64,000 nt of DNA. Origin: Xanthobacter sp. YC-JY1 (lineage in GTDB: Bacteria > Pseudomonadota > Alphaproteobacteria > Rhizobiales > Xanthobacteraceae). The notes beneath the pieces are model-generated. The model saw only the letters and a list, made by a program, of their open reading frames with translations. It was not told the DNA's origin and searched no databases. This document shows positions 18,223-26,770 of this stretch, in pieces. The first letter of the stretch is position 1; each line of letters begins with the position of its first letter. The stretch covers positions 1,411,001-1,475,000 of the forward strand of contig NZ_CP032674.1 in assembly GCF_021730305.1 (NCBI RefSeq), written 5' to 3'. The position numbers and the translations under genes are program-made.

Positions 18223-19211
18223 CCACGCGCCGTCTGCCCCGCATCCTCAAAGCCGTGCGGCGCACCGCGCTGCAGGCGGTGCCGACCGTCATCGGCATCC
18301 TCATCCTCAACTTCTTCCTGCTGCGCCTGACCCCGGGCGATGCCGCCGACGCTCTCGCGGGCGAGGCGGGGGCAGCGACGGTGGAGACGCTCGCCGCGCT
18401 GAAATCCAAGTTCGGGCTGGACCTGCCGGTGCTGGAGCAGCTCGGCGGCTATCTCTCCAACCTCGCCCATTTCAGCCTCGGCGTCTCGCCGCGCTACAAC
18501 CAGCCGGTGGCGGAGCTGATCGCCGCCCGGCTGCCCAATACTTTGAGCCTGATGGGCCTCGCCCTCGTGTTCGCGCTCGTCATCGGCATCACGCTGGGCG
18601 CGCTGATGGCCAGCTTCGCCGGGCGGCCTACGGACCGGGTGCTGAGCGTCGTCGCGCTGCTGTTCTATTCCATCCCGAGCTTCTGGATCGGGCTGATGCT
18701 CATCGTCCTGTTCTCGGTGAAGCTCGGCTGGCTGCCCACCGGCGGGGCCGAGACCATCGGCGCGAACCTCACCGGATGGGAGGCGGTGCTGGACCGGGCA
18801 CGCTACCAGATCCTGCCGGCGCTCTCCCTCGCGCTCTTCTACGTGGCCATCTACGCCCGCCTCACCCGCGACGACATGATCGAGGTGCGCACGCAGGACC
18901 ACGTGCGCACCGCCCGCGCCAAGGGCCTCTCGCCCTTCGCTGTCACCCGGGACCACGTGCTGCGCAACGCGCTCATCCCCGTCACCACCATGGCCGGCAT
19001 CCATCTCGCCGGGCTGATGGGCGGAGCGGTGGTGGTGGAGACGGTGTTCAGCTGGCCCGGCCTCGGACGGCTCGCCTACGAAGCGGTGATGGGGCGGGAC
19101 TTCCATGTGCTGCTCGGCATCCTGCTTTTGTCGTCGCTGCTGGTGGTGGCGGTGAACGCGGCCATCGACATCCTCCAGGCGTGGCTCGATCCGCGCATCG
19201 AGGTGCGCTGA
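18219..19211 (+). CDS. DppB-like ABC transporter permease
   Basis: A 330 aa inner-membrane permease with about six transmembrane helices, of the DppB/OppB type. The N-terminal helix reads TVIGILILNFFLLRLTPGD; the cytoplasmic EAA loop is ARAKGLSPFAVTRDHVLRN followed by ALIPVTT. Its start codon overlaps the stop of the binding-protein gene (ATGA), indicating translational coupling and fixing the start. It pairs with the following DppC-like protein. Confidence 0.92.
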   Translation: MTTRRLPRILKAVRRTALQAVPTVIGILILNFFLLRLTPGDAADALAGEAGAATVETLAALKSKFGLDLPVLEQLGGYLSNLAHFSLGVSPRYNQPVAELIAARLPNTLSLMGLALVFALVIGITLGALMASFAGRPTDRVLSVVALLFYSIPSFWIGLMLIVLFSVKLGWLPTGGAETIGANLTGWEAVLDRARYQILPALSLALFYVAIYARLTRDDMIEVRTQDHVRTARAKGLSPFAVTRDHVLRNALIPVTTMAGIHLAGLMGGAVVVETVFSWPGLGRLAYEAVMGRDFHVLLGILLLSSLLVVAVNAAIDILQAWLDPRIEVR

Positions 19212-20251
19212 TGCACGGCACCGACACCTTCCCCGCCGGCGCCCTCGCCGCAAAATCCCTCGCCGCAGACGCCGAGGACCGCGCGGCGGCCGCGGCGCTG
19301 GGCGCCGAGCGAGCGCCCGCCACGCCGACCGAGCCGGAGTTCTGGCCCAACGTCCATGCGCCGGATGCCGCGCGCACCGTGACGGCGGACGTGGCGCGAT
19401 TGGCGCCCGTGGGCCGGCGCCATGCGCTGCTCGTGTTCCTGTCCAATCCCACTGCGGTGGCGGGCCTCCTCATCCTCGCCGTCGTGGTGGGGGCGGCGCT
19501 GGCCGCCCCCGTTCTCTTCCCCGACGATCCGCTGGAGATGGCCGGGCGGCCCTTGCAGTGGCCGGGCCAGAACCCGCGCTTTCCGCTGGGCACCGACGCG
19601 CTGGGGCGCGACGTGTTGGCCGGGCTCGTCCACGGCGCGCGGGTGAGCCTGCTGGTGGGCGCCTGCGCCACGTTGGCGGGGCTCCTTGCCGGCATTCTGG
19701 TGGGCGCCACGGCGGGCTATTTCGGCGGCGTGGTGGACGATGTGCTCTCCAAGCTCATCGAGATCTTCCAGACGGTGCCGGGCTTCATCCTGCTCATCGT
19801 GCTGGTGGCCATCGCCCAGCCCTCGGTGCCGGCCATCGCGCTCGCCATCGCGGCGGTGTCGTGGCCGCAGGTGGCGCGGCTGGTGCGGGCGCAGTTCCGC
19901 GCCATCAAGGAGAAGGATTTCGTCGCCGCCGCGCGGGCGCTGGGCTTCGGGCATGGGCGCATCATCTTCCGTGAGATCCTGCCCAATGCCCTGCCGCCGG
20001 TGATCGTGCTCGCCTCGGTCACGGTGGCCACCGCCATCCTCATGGAAAGCGCGCTCTCCTTCATGGGGCTGGGCGATCCCAACGTGGTGAGCTGGGGCTC
20101 CATGATCGGCACCGGCCGCGATCTCCTGCGCACGGCCTGGTACCTCAGCGCCGTGCCGGGCGTCGCCATCGTGCTCACCGTTCTGTCGCTGAACCTCATC
20201 GGCGACGGGCTCAACGAGGCGCTCAATCCGCGCCTCGGCGGGGAGGGGTGA
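19211..20251 (+). CDS. DppC-like ABC transporter permease
   Basis: A 346 aa inner-membrane permease. A hydrophilic N-terminal extension of about 65 residues (Ala/Asp/Glu rich) precedes the first helix; the typical FPLGTDALGRDVLAGLVHGARVS motif and the EAA loop ARALGFGHGRIIFREILPN follow. The start is fixed by a TGATG overlap with dppB. The longer N-terminus than E. coli DppC (about 300 aa) is its only unusual feature. The open frame runs far upstream, but that part only shadows the preceding gene. Confidence 0.9.
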   Translation: MHGTDTFPAGALAAKSLAADAEDRAAAAALGAERAPATPTEPEFWPNVHAPDAARTVTADVARLAPVGRRHALLVFLSNPTAVAGLLILAVVVGAALAAPVLFPDDPLEMAGRPLQWPGQNPRFPLGTDALGRDVLAGLVHGARVSLLVGACATLAGLLAGILVGATAGYFGGVVDDVLSKLIEIFQTVPGFILLIVLVAIAQPSVPAIALAIAAVSWPQVARLVRAQFRAIKEKDFVAAARALGFGHGRIIFREILPNALPPVIVLASVTVATAILMESALSFMGLGDPNVVSWGSMIGTGRDLLRTAWYLSAVPGVAIVLTVLSLNLIGDGLNEALNPRLGGEG

Positions 20252-21268
20252 ATGGCGCCGCTCATCGACGTGCGCGACCTCTCCATCGCCTTCCCGCGCG
20301 CCACCCCGGTGCGCGGCCTCTCCCTCACGGTGGAGGCGGGGGAGACGGTGGCGCTGGTGGGGGAGAGCGGGTCCGGCAAGTCGCTCACTGCCCTCGCCCT
20401 GATGCGCCTGCTGCCCGACGCCGCGCGCATCGCCTCCGGAGAGATCCTGTTCCGGGGCCGCGACGGCACTGTTACCGACCTCGCGCGGCTGGACGATCGC
20501 GCCCTGCGCCGGGTGCGCGGGCGGGACATCGCCATGGTGTTCCAGGAGCCCATGACCTCGCTGAATCCGGTGCTCTCCGTCGGCCAGCAGGTGGCCGAGG
20601 TGGTGCGCCTGCATGAGGGCCTCTCCCGCCGCGCCGCCTTTGCCCGCGCGGTGGAACTGCTCGACCTCGTGCGCATTCCCGAGCCCCGGCGGCGGGTGGG
20701 GGACTATCCCCACGAACTCTCCGGCGGCATGCGCCAGCGGGTGATGATCGCCATCGCGGTCGCCTGCGCCCCGCGCCTGCTCATCGCCGACGAGCCCACC
20801 ACGGCCCTCGACGTGACCATCCAGGCACAGGTCCTGGACCTGCTCGACGCCCTGCGCCGCGACCTCTCCATGGGCCTCCTGCTCATCACCCACGATCTCG
20901 GCGTGGTGGCCGAATGGGCCGACCGGGTGGCGGTGATGTATGCCGGCCGCAAGGTGGAGGACGCGCCCTTCGAAACCCTGTTCGGCGCGCCGCTGCACCC
21001 CTACACGCGCGGCCTGCTCGCCGCCTCGCCCCGGCTGGATGCCGGCCAGCATTATTCGGCCGGCGCGCTGGCGGAGATCGAAGGCTCCATCGCCTCGGCG
21101 GCGGGGGAGGAGGGCTGCGCCTTCGCCCCGCGCTGCCCGAACGCGCGGGCGCTGTGCCGCGCCGCCGTGCCGGCCCTCGATGCCGTGGCGCCCGGCCATC
21201 TCGTCGCCTGCCCCGTCACCACGGTGGCCGCACAAAGGGAGGCGCGCCATGCCCTTGCTTTCGGTTGA
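20252..21268 (+). CDS. DppD-like ABC transporter ATPase
   Basis: A 338 aa ATP-binding subunit. Walker A is GESGSGKS (residues 37-44), the ABC signature is LSGGMRQR, Walker B is [12 protein letters not shown], and ITHDLGVV is the H-loop. The C-terminus carries the oligopeptide-transporter extension with [15 protein letters not shown], a cysteine cluster typical of DppD/OppD. It starts one base after the dppC stop (TGAATG), so it is tightly coupled. Confidence 0.93.
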   Translation: MAPLIDVRDLSIAFPRATPVRGLSLTVEAGETVALVGESGSGKSLTALALMRLLPDAARIASGEILFRGRDGTVTDLARLDDRALRRVRGRDIAMVFQEPMTSLNPVLSVGQQVAEVVRLHEGLSRRAAFARAVELLDLVRIPEPRRRVGDYPHELSGGMRQRVMIAIAVACAPRLLIADEPTTALDVTIQAQVLDLLDALRRDLSMGLLLITHDLGVVAEWADRVAVMYAGRKVEDAPFETLFGAPLHPYTRGLLAASPRLDAGQHYSAGALAEIEGSIASAAGEEGCAFAPRCPNARALCRAAVPALDAVAPGHLVACPVTTVAAQREARHALAFG

Positions 21269-22199
21269 GAACCTGCACGCCGGCTACGAGTCCGGCGGGC
21301 GCCTGCTGCGCGCGGTGGATGGCGTGTCCTTCGCCGTGGAGCCGGGGGAGACGGTGGGCCTCGTGGGCGAGAGCGGCTGCGGCAAGTCCTCCCTCGCCAA
21401 GGTCATCATGCGCCTCGTCTCCCCCGCCTCCGGCCGGGTGGTGTTCGACGGTATGGATGTGGGCGGGCTCGAAGGCGCGCCGCTGAAGGCCTATCGCCGG
21501 CAGGCGCAGATCGTGTTTCAGGACCCGTTCGCCTCGCTCAACCCGCGCCAGTCCATCGCCGACATCCTCACCGCGCCTTTGGCGGTCCACGGCCTCGTGC
21601 CGCGCGGCGAGCGGCTCAAGGCGGCGGGGCATGCGCTGGAGCGGGTGGGCCTGCCGCGCGAGGCGCCGACGCGCTATCCACACGAATTTTCCGGCGGCCA
21701 GCGCCAGCGCCTCGGCATCGCCCGCGCGCTCATCCTTTCCCCGCGCCTTGTCATCTGCGACGAGCCGGTGTCGGCCCTCGACCTCTCCATCCAGGCGCAG
21801 ATCCTGAACCTTCTGGCGCGGCTGAAGGCGGAGCTGGGGCTCTCCTATCTCTTCATCTCGCATGATCTTTCTGTCGTGCGCTATTTCGCCGACCGGGTGC
21901 TGGTGATGTATCTCGGTCGCATCGTGGAGACGGGCTCCTGGCAGTCCATCTTTGCCCGGCCGCTCCACCCCTACACACGCGCGCTGATCGAGGCCGTGCC
22001 GACGCCCGGGCGGCGGCGCCATGCCGCCCCGCTCTCCGGCGACCTGCCGAGCGCGCGCAACGTGCCGACCGGCTGCCGCTTCCATCCGCGCTGCCCGCTG
22101 GCGACGCCCCTCTGCACCCAATCCGACCCCGCGCTGCGCCCCCTCGGGGCCGGCCGCGCCGTCGCCTGCCATCACGCGCCCGAAGAGGCGCTTCACTGA
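21249..22199 (+). CDS. DppF-like ABC transporter ATPase
   Basis: A 316 aa second ATPase of the importer. Walker A is GESGCGKS (residues 40-47), the Q-loop is VFQDPFASLNPRQS, the signature is FSGGQRQRLGIARAL, Walker B is LVICDEPVSALD, and the C-terminus has GCRFHPRCPLATPLC. Its start lies 20 bp inside dppD, in another frame. With it the transporter is complete: one binding protein, two permeases and two ATPases. Confidence 0.93.
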   Translation: MPLLSVENLHAGYESGGRLLRAVDGVSFAVEPGETVGLVGESGCGKSSLAKVIMRLVSPASGRVVFDGMDVGGLEGAPLKAYRRQAQIVFQDPFASLNPRQSIADILTAPLAVHGLVPRGERLKAAGHALERVGLPREAPTRYPHEFSGGQRQRLGIARALILSPRLVICDEPVSALDLSIQAQILNLLARLKAELGLSYLFISHDLSVVRYFADRVLVMYLGRIVETGSWQSIFARPLHPYTRALIEAVPTPGRRRHAAPLSGDLPSARNVPTGCRFHPRCPLATPLCTQSDPALRPLGAGRAVACHHAPEEALH

Positions 22200-22210
22200 G
22201 GATTTCGCCA

Positions 22211-23344
22211 ATGACCGCCCACGCCATTCCGCAGCCCCCCGCGAAGTCCGTGACGCCGCCGGACTATCGCTATCTCGGCAAGAGCGGCCTGAAGGTGCCC
22301 AAGCTGGCGCTGGGCACCATGATGTTCGGCGGGCCCACCGACGAGGCCACGTCCCACCGCATCATCCACAAGGCGAAGGAGCAGGGCTTCTTCTTCCTCG
22401 ATACGGCGGACGCCTACCAGAACGGGCGCACCGAGGAGATCGTCGGCCGCGCGGTGAAGGGCGACCGTGACGCCTATGTGCTCGCCACCAAGTTCGCCAA
22501 TCCCGGCGGCACGGGGCCGAACCGGCAGGGCATTTCCCGCAAGTGGATCATCGAGGCGGCGGAGGCGAGCCTGAGGCGGCTCGGCACGGATTACATCGAC
22601 ATCCTCTATTTCCACCGCGCCATCTTCGACGCGCCGCTCGGCGAGGCGGTGCGGGCGGTGGCGGACCTCGTGAAGGCGGGGAAGGTGCGCTATTTCGGCG
22701 TCTCCAACTTCCGCGGCTGGCGCATCGCCGAGGTGGCGCATCTCGCGGACCAGTTCGGCATCGACCGGCCCGTCGCCAGCCAGCCGCTCTACAACATCGT
22801 GGACCGCACGGCGGAGGTGGAGCAGCTTCCCGCCGCCCATCATTACGGCCTCGGCGTGGTCACCTATTCGCCGCTGGCGCGCGGCGTGCTCACCGGCAAA
22901 TACGTGCCCGGCGCGGCTCCGGCGGCGGACAGCCGGGCGGGGCGCGGCGACCGGCGCATTCTGGAGACCGAGTGGCGGGCGGAATCCATCGACATCGCCG
23001 AGGCCATCGCCCGCCACGCGGCCGAAGCCGGCATTCCGGCGGCGACCTTCGCGTTGTCCTGGGTGCTGAACAACAGCCTCGTCACCTCGGCCATCGCCGG
23101 GCCGCGCACGGAAGCCCAATGGGACGACTACGTCGCCGCCCTCGATTACGGCTTCACCGCCGCCGACGAGGCGCTGGTGGCCTCCCTCGTGCCGGACGGG
23201 CACGTCTCCACGAAATTCTACACCGACCCCAGCCACCCGGTGGAGGGCCGCGTGCCCCACACCGGCGGGAGCGATGCGGCCGCCCGCGTTCAGGAGCGCG
23301 CGCAAGAACGCGTGGCTACGCGTGTGGCCGCGCGCGTCGGCTGA
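22211..23344 (+). CDS. Aldo/keto reductase
   Basis: A 377 aa aldo/keto reductase of the general oxidoreductase group: GLKVPKLALGTMMFGG, FLDTADAYQNGRTEEIVG (Asp and Tyr of the tetrad), VLATKFANPGG (Lys) and YIDILYFHR (His). It lies 11 bp after the DppF-like gene, so it belongs to the transporter operon and probably reduces a carbonyl formed by the following monooxygenases. The last 20 or so residues are an Arg/Gln/Val/Ala-rich low-complexity tail (RVQERAQERVATRVAARVG) not expected in the family; it may come from expansion of GC-rich sequence at the 3' end. Confidence 0.88.
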   Translation: MTAHAIPQPPAKSVTPPDYRYLGKSGLKVPKLALGTMMFGGPTDEATSHRIIHKAKEQGFFFLDTADAYQNGRTEEIVGRAVKGDRDAYVLATKFANPGGTGPNRQGISRKWIIEAAEASLRRLGTDYIDILYFHRAIFDAPLGEAVRAVADLVKAGKVRYFGVSNFRGWRIAEVAHLADQFGIDRPVASQPLYNIVDRTAEVEQLPAAHHYGLGVVTYSPLARGVLTGKYVPGAAPAADSRAGRGDRRILETEWRAESIDIAEAIARHAAEAGIPAATFALSWVLNNSLVTSAIAGPRTEAQWDDYVAALDYGFTAADEALVASLVPDGHVSTKFYTDPSHPVEGRVPHTGGSDAAARVQERAQERVATRVAARVG

Positions 23345-23397
23345 GCCAACCGAATGTTCTGCCCCTTCACGCCTTGAGCGATCAAAGGAGAGATCCC

Positions 23398-24768
23398 ATG
23401 GCACTTGCATCGACCCAAGCCGCCCAGGCCCGGCGGCAGCTCGTCCTCAACCTGTTCATCTATCCCGGTGGGCATCACGAGGCCGGCTGGCGCTATCCCG
23501 GCGCGCGGCCGGAGCGGCTGCTCGACATCACCTTCTACCAGGACCTCGCCCGCTCGGCCGAGGCGGCGAAGCTCGATGCGGTGTTCTTCGCCGACGGGCC
23601 GGCGCAGGTGGACAACATCCGCTACGCCTCGCGCTTCCGCCTGGAGCCGCTCACCTGGCTGTCGGCCATCGCCGCCGCGACCACCCATATCGGCCTCATC
23701 GGCACGGCCTCCACCACCTATTACGAGCCCTACAACCTCGCCCGGCTCTATGCCTCGCTGGATCATCTCTCCGGCGGGCGCGCGGGCTGGAACATCGTCA
23801 CCACCGCCGTGCCGCAGGCCTCGGCCAATTTCGGCCTCGCCGAGACGCCTGGCCATGCCGAGCGCTATGCCCGCGCGGCGGAGTTCGTGGACGTGGTGAC
23901 TAAGCTCTGGGACAGCTGGGAGGACGACGCCCTCGTCGCCGATCCCGTCTCCGGCCTGTTCGCGGATGACAGCAAGATCCACCCCATCGAGCATGTGGGC
24001 CGGCACTATCGGGTGAAGGGCGCGCTCAACACCCCGCGCATCCCGCAGGGCCGTCCGGTCTATGTGCAGGCGGGTTCCTCGGACGACGGGCGCTCGTTTG
24101 CCGCGCGCTATGCGGAAGCCATCTTCACCGCCCACCAGACGGTGGAGAGCGCCAAGGCCTTCTATGCCGACATCAAGAAGCAGGCGGCGGGGCTGGGGCG
24201 CAATCCGGACCATGTGAAGATCCTGCCCGGCATCAGCCCCTATATCGGCTCGACGGAAGCCGAGGCGCGCCAGCTGCATGAGGCGTTCAGCGACCTCATC
24301 CAGCCGGAATATTCCCTCTCGCAATTGAAGCAGATCACCGGCGTGGACTTCTCCGGCCACCCGCTCAATGCGGTGGTGGAGCTGGACGCCTTCAAGGATG
24401 CCGGCCCGGCCAAGCTCGTGGCCAGCCGCTTCCAGCTGGTGGTGGACATCGTGCGGCGGGAAAAGCCGACGCTGCGCCAGCTCATCGACCGCCTCGCCGG
24501 CGCGCGCGGCCATTACGTGGTGGTGGGCACGCCGGAGAAGATCGCCGACGAGATCCAGCATTGGTTCGAGAGCGGCGCGGCCGACGGCTTCAACGTGATG
24601 CCGCCCTGGTACGCCGCCGGCTTCGACCTTTTCGCTTCGCAGGTGGTGCCCATCCTGCGCAAGCGCGGGCTCTTCCGCGAGGAATACACCGGCCGGACGC
24701 TGCGCGAGCATTACGGCCTGCCGCGGCCGCAGAGCCAGTTCGCCGAGGCGGCGCGCGCCACCGCCTGA
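23398..24768 (+). CDS. LLM-class FMN-dependent monooxygenase (NtaA/SnaA/DszA group)
   Basis: A 456 aa luciferase-like monooxygenase requiring FMNH2. Motifs match its relatives at 12306 and 36826: LDAVFFADG, HIGLIGTASTTYYEPYNLAR, LSGGRAGWNIVTT, LWDSWEDDA, and the C-terminal RTLREHYGLPRPQSQF. AAAGGAGAG precedes the start. It is in the same run as the Dpp-like transporter and aldo/keto reductase. The closest functional precedents are NtaA, EmoA and DszA; EmoA in EDTA degraders is also linked to an Opp-type importer. Confidence 0.9.
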   Translation: MALASTQAAQARRQLVLNLFIYPGGHHEAGWRYPGARPERLLDITFYQDLARSAEAAKLDAVFFADGPAQVDNIRYASRFRLEPLTWLSAIAAATTHIGLIGTASTTYYEPYNLARLYASLDHLSGGRAGWNIVTTAVPQASANFGLAETPGHAERYARAAEFVDVVTKLWDSWEDDALVADPVSGLFADDSKIHPIEHVGRHYRVKGALNTPRIPQGRPVYVQAGSSDDGRSFAARYAEAIFTAHQTVESAKAFYADIKKQAAGLGRNPDHVKILPGISPYIGSTEAEARQLHEAFSDLIQPEYSLSQLKQITGVDFSGHPLNAVVELDAFKDAGPAKLVASRFQLVVDIVRREKPTLRQLIDRLAGARGHYVVVGTPEKIADEIQHWFESGAADGFNVMPPWYAAGFDLFASQVVPILRKRGLFREEYTGRTLREHYGLPRPQSQFAEAARATA

Positions 24769-24883
24769 GGCATTCCCCATCCCTTCGTGCCGGCGCTCCC
24801 CAGGCGGCGACACGGATCCGGCCCCTTTCCCGGTCGCTCGGGGAAGGGGCCGGGGCTGTTTCCGTTCTCCCGCGAGGTATGCC

Positions 24884-26071
24884 ATGTCCGCTCTCGTGTC
24901 CGCGCCCGTGTCTGCTGTCCCGTCCGAAGCCCCGCACCTGCGCGGCCCGCTGGACTTTCCCGACAGCCCGCTCTCCCGCTCCGCCCGCCAGCCGCTGATG
25001 CTGGGGCTGTTCCTGAACCTTCAGGACATCCACTTCTCCGACCATCCCACCAGCAACAGCTGGACCTACGACTACAATTCCGCCCTGGTGGAAAAGGCCG
25101 ACGCGTTAGGCTTCGACATCGCCTTCTCGCGCACCCAGTGGCTGCCCAAGGGCGGCTATGACGGGGAGGCCTCGCTGGACAGCTTCGTGGCGCTGGGCGC
25201 CATGGCGGCGACCACGAAGAACATCCTCCTCATCTCCACTTTGCATGTGCTCTACGGCCCGTGGCACCCGCTGCACATCGCCAAGATCGGCGCCACCTTC
25301 GACCACATCTCCAAGGGGCGCTGGGGCATCAACATCGTCACCGGCCACCGCGCCATTGAGCACGAGATGTTCGGCTGGAACCGCATCGAGCATGACCGGC
25401 GCTACGACATGACGGGCGAGCTGTTCGACGTGCTCCACCGCCTGTGGAGCGACAGCGAGAACTATTCCGTCGAAGGCCGGCTGAACCCGTGGAAGATTGT
25501 CAACGGCTACATCACGCCGAAGCCGCTCTATGGCCGGCCCATCCTCGTCACCGCGACGGGCTCGGAGGCCGGCATCGACTTCGCGGCGGGACATTCGGAC
25601 CTCGTGTTCCTCACCTCGCCCGGCGGCGCGCATATCGACAGCGCGCTGGAGACGCTGCCGGCCCACATCGCCGCCATCAAGGGGCGGGCGCGGGCGAAGG
25701 GGCGGGAGGTGAAGGCCATCATCAACCCCATCATCGTCAGCCGCCCCACCTCGGCCGAGGCGCACGATTATGCCCGCGCCATCGCCGCCGGGGTGCCGGC
25801 GCCGACCCACACCTCCTTCGGCCATCGCGGCTATGACAGCGATGCGGTGGCCTGGCTCGGCCGGCGCGATGCGACGCACAAGCAGGGGCTCAATCTCGGC
25901 GGCAATATCGAGATCATCGGCTCGCCGGAAGACGTGGTGGACCAGCTCGCGGCACTGAAGCGCACCGGCATCGACGGCGTGCAGCTCAACTTCTATGACT
26001 TCGCGGCCGACCTCGACCATTTCGCCACGGATATCCTGCCGTTGCTGAAGCAGGCCGGCCTGAGGCTCTGA
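24884..26071 (+). CDS. SfnG/SsuD-like LLM flavin-dependent monooxygenase
   Basis: A 395 aa luciferase-like protein from a different branch than the 450 aa NtaA-type enzymes. Features include NSWTYDYNSALVEKADALGF, HISKGRWGINIVTGHR and EHDRRYDMTGELFDVLHRLW, which recall SfnG (dimethylsulfone monooxygenase) and SsuD. A GAGG box precedes the Met. Between it and the previous gene is a 115 bp gap with a GC-rich hairpin (about 24828-24854) that may modulate expression. Dimethylsulfone or an alkanesulfonate is a plausible substrate but is not shown. Confidence 0.85.
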   Translation: MSALVSAPVSAVPSEAPHLRGPLDFPDSPLSRSARQPLMLGLFLNLQDIHFSDHPTSNSWTYDYNSALVEKADALGFDIAFSRTQWLPKGGYDGEASLDSFVALGAMAATTKNILLISTLHVLYGPWHPLHIAKIGATFDHISKGRWGINIVTGHRAIEHEMFGWNRIEHDRRYDMTGELFDVLHRLWSDSENYSVEGRLNPWKIVNGYITPKPLYGRPILVTATGSEAGIDFAAGHSDLVFLTSPGGAHIDSALETLPAHIAAIKGRARAKGREVKAIINPIIVSRPTSAEAHDYARAIAAGVPAPTHTSFGHRGYDSDAVAWLGRRDATHKQGLNLGGNIEIIGSPEDVVDQLAALKRTGIDGVQLNFYDFAADLDHFATDILPLLKQAGLRL

Positions 26072-26101
26072 GACCCGTTCCATCCACCTGAGGATTGCCC
26101 C

Positions 26102-26704
26102 ATGACCGTTGCCGTTGCCCCCCGCCAGAGCGAGCATCCCGTCGAGCCGCTGTTTCTGGAGCGCTGGTCGCCCCGCGCCTTCACCGGGGAGGAGATTCCG
26201 CAGGCCGAGCTCAACTCCATCTTCGAGGCGGCGCGCTGGGCGCCCTCCAGCTTCAATTCCCAGCCCTGGCGCTTCCTCTATGCCCGCCGCGGCACGCCCG
26301 CCTTCGACACCTTCCTGAGCCTGCTCGTGCCGTTCAACCAGCAGTGGGCGCAGAATGCGGCCGTGCTCGTCTTCGTCGTTTCGGCTCGCAGCTTCGTGCG
26401 GCCGGGAACGAGCGAGCCGGTGCCGGCGCGCAGCCATTCCTTCGATGCCGGCGCCGCCTGGGCGAACCTCGCCTTGCAGGCGACGAAGCTCGGCTGGCAT
26501 GCCCACGGCATGGGCGGCTTCGATGTGGAGAAGGCCCGCACGGAGCTGAAGGTGCCTGACGATTACGAAGTGGAGATCGCCGTCGCGCTGGGCCGTCGCG
26601 GCGACAAGTCCCTGCTGCCGGAGAGCTTCCACAAGGGCGAGACCCCGAGCGGCCGCCGCCCGCTGGCCGAGACCGTGTTCGAGGGCGCCTTCCCGGCGGC
26701 GTGA
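26102..26704 (+). CDS. Nitroreductase-family FMN protein
   Basis: A 200 aa nitroreductase-fold flavoprotein: FLERWSPRAFTGEEI at the N-terminus (FMN phosphate-binding RxS type region), ARWAPSSFNSQPWRFLYA, and ALQATKLGWHAHGMGGF in the C-terminal half. GAGGA precedes the start, and a bidirectional terminator follows. As the last gene of the transporter/LLM unit it could supply reduced flavin to the two LLM enzymes, or reduce a product; no dedicated SsuE- or NtaB-type reductase is present nearby. Confidence 0.85.
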   Translation: MTVAVAPRQSEHPVEPLFLERWSPRAFTGEEIPQAELNSIFEAARWAPSSFNSQPWRFLYARRGTPAFDTFLSLLVPFNQQWAQNAAVLVFVVSARSFVRPGTSEPVPARSHSFDAGAAWANLALQATKLGWHAHGMGGFDVEKARTELKVPDDYEVEIAVALGRRGDKSLLPESFHKGETPSGRRPLAETVFEGAFPAA

Positions 26705-26710
26705 CCCCCT

Positions 26711-26745
26711 AAAAAAGCAATGGCCCCGCCGGTGCGGCGGGGCCA
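26711..26745. terminator. Bidirectional terminator between convergent operons
   Basis: Stem TGGCCCCGCC / GGCGGGGCCA (26721-26730 and 26736-26745) with a five-base loop. A six-A run at 26711-26716 gives a U tract for transcripts from the minus-strand sfnB-like gene. On the plus strand it closes the long transporter/LLM unit, without a T run. Confidence 0.75.
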
Positions 26746-26770
26746 TCAGCGTGCGGCGCAAGACGCCGGA

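Noticed and set aside
19076-21250. 724-codon minus-strand open frame across the Dpp-like permease and ATPase genes
   Set aside because: Codon composition and His/Arg/Gly repetition mark an antisense shadow; the plus-strand genes have complete ABC motifs and overlapping starts.
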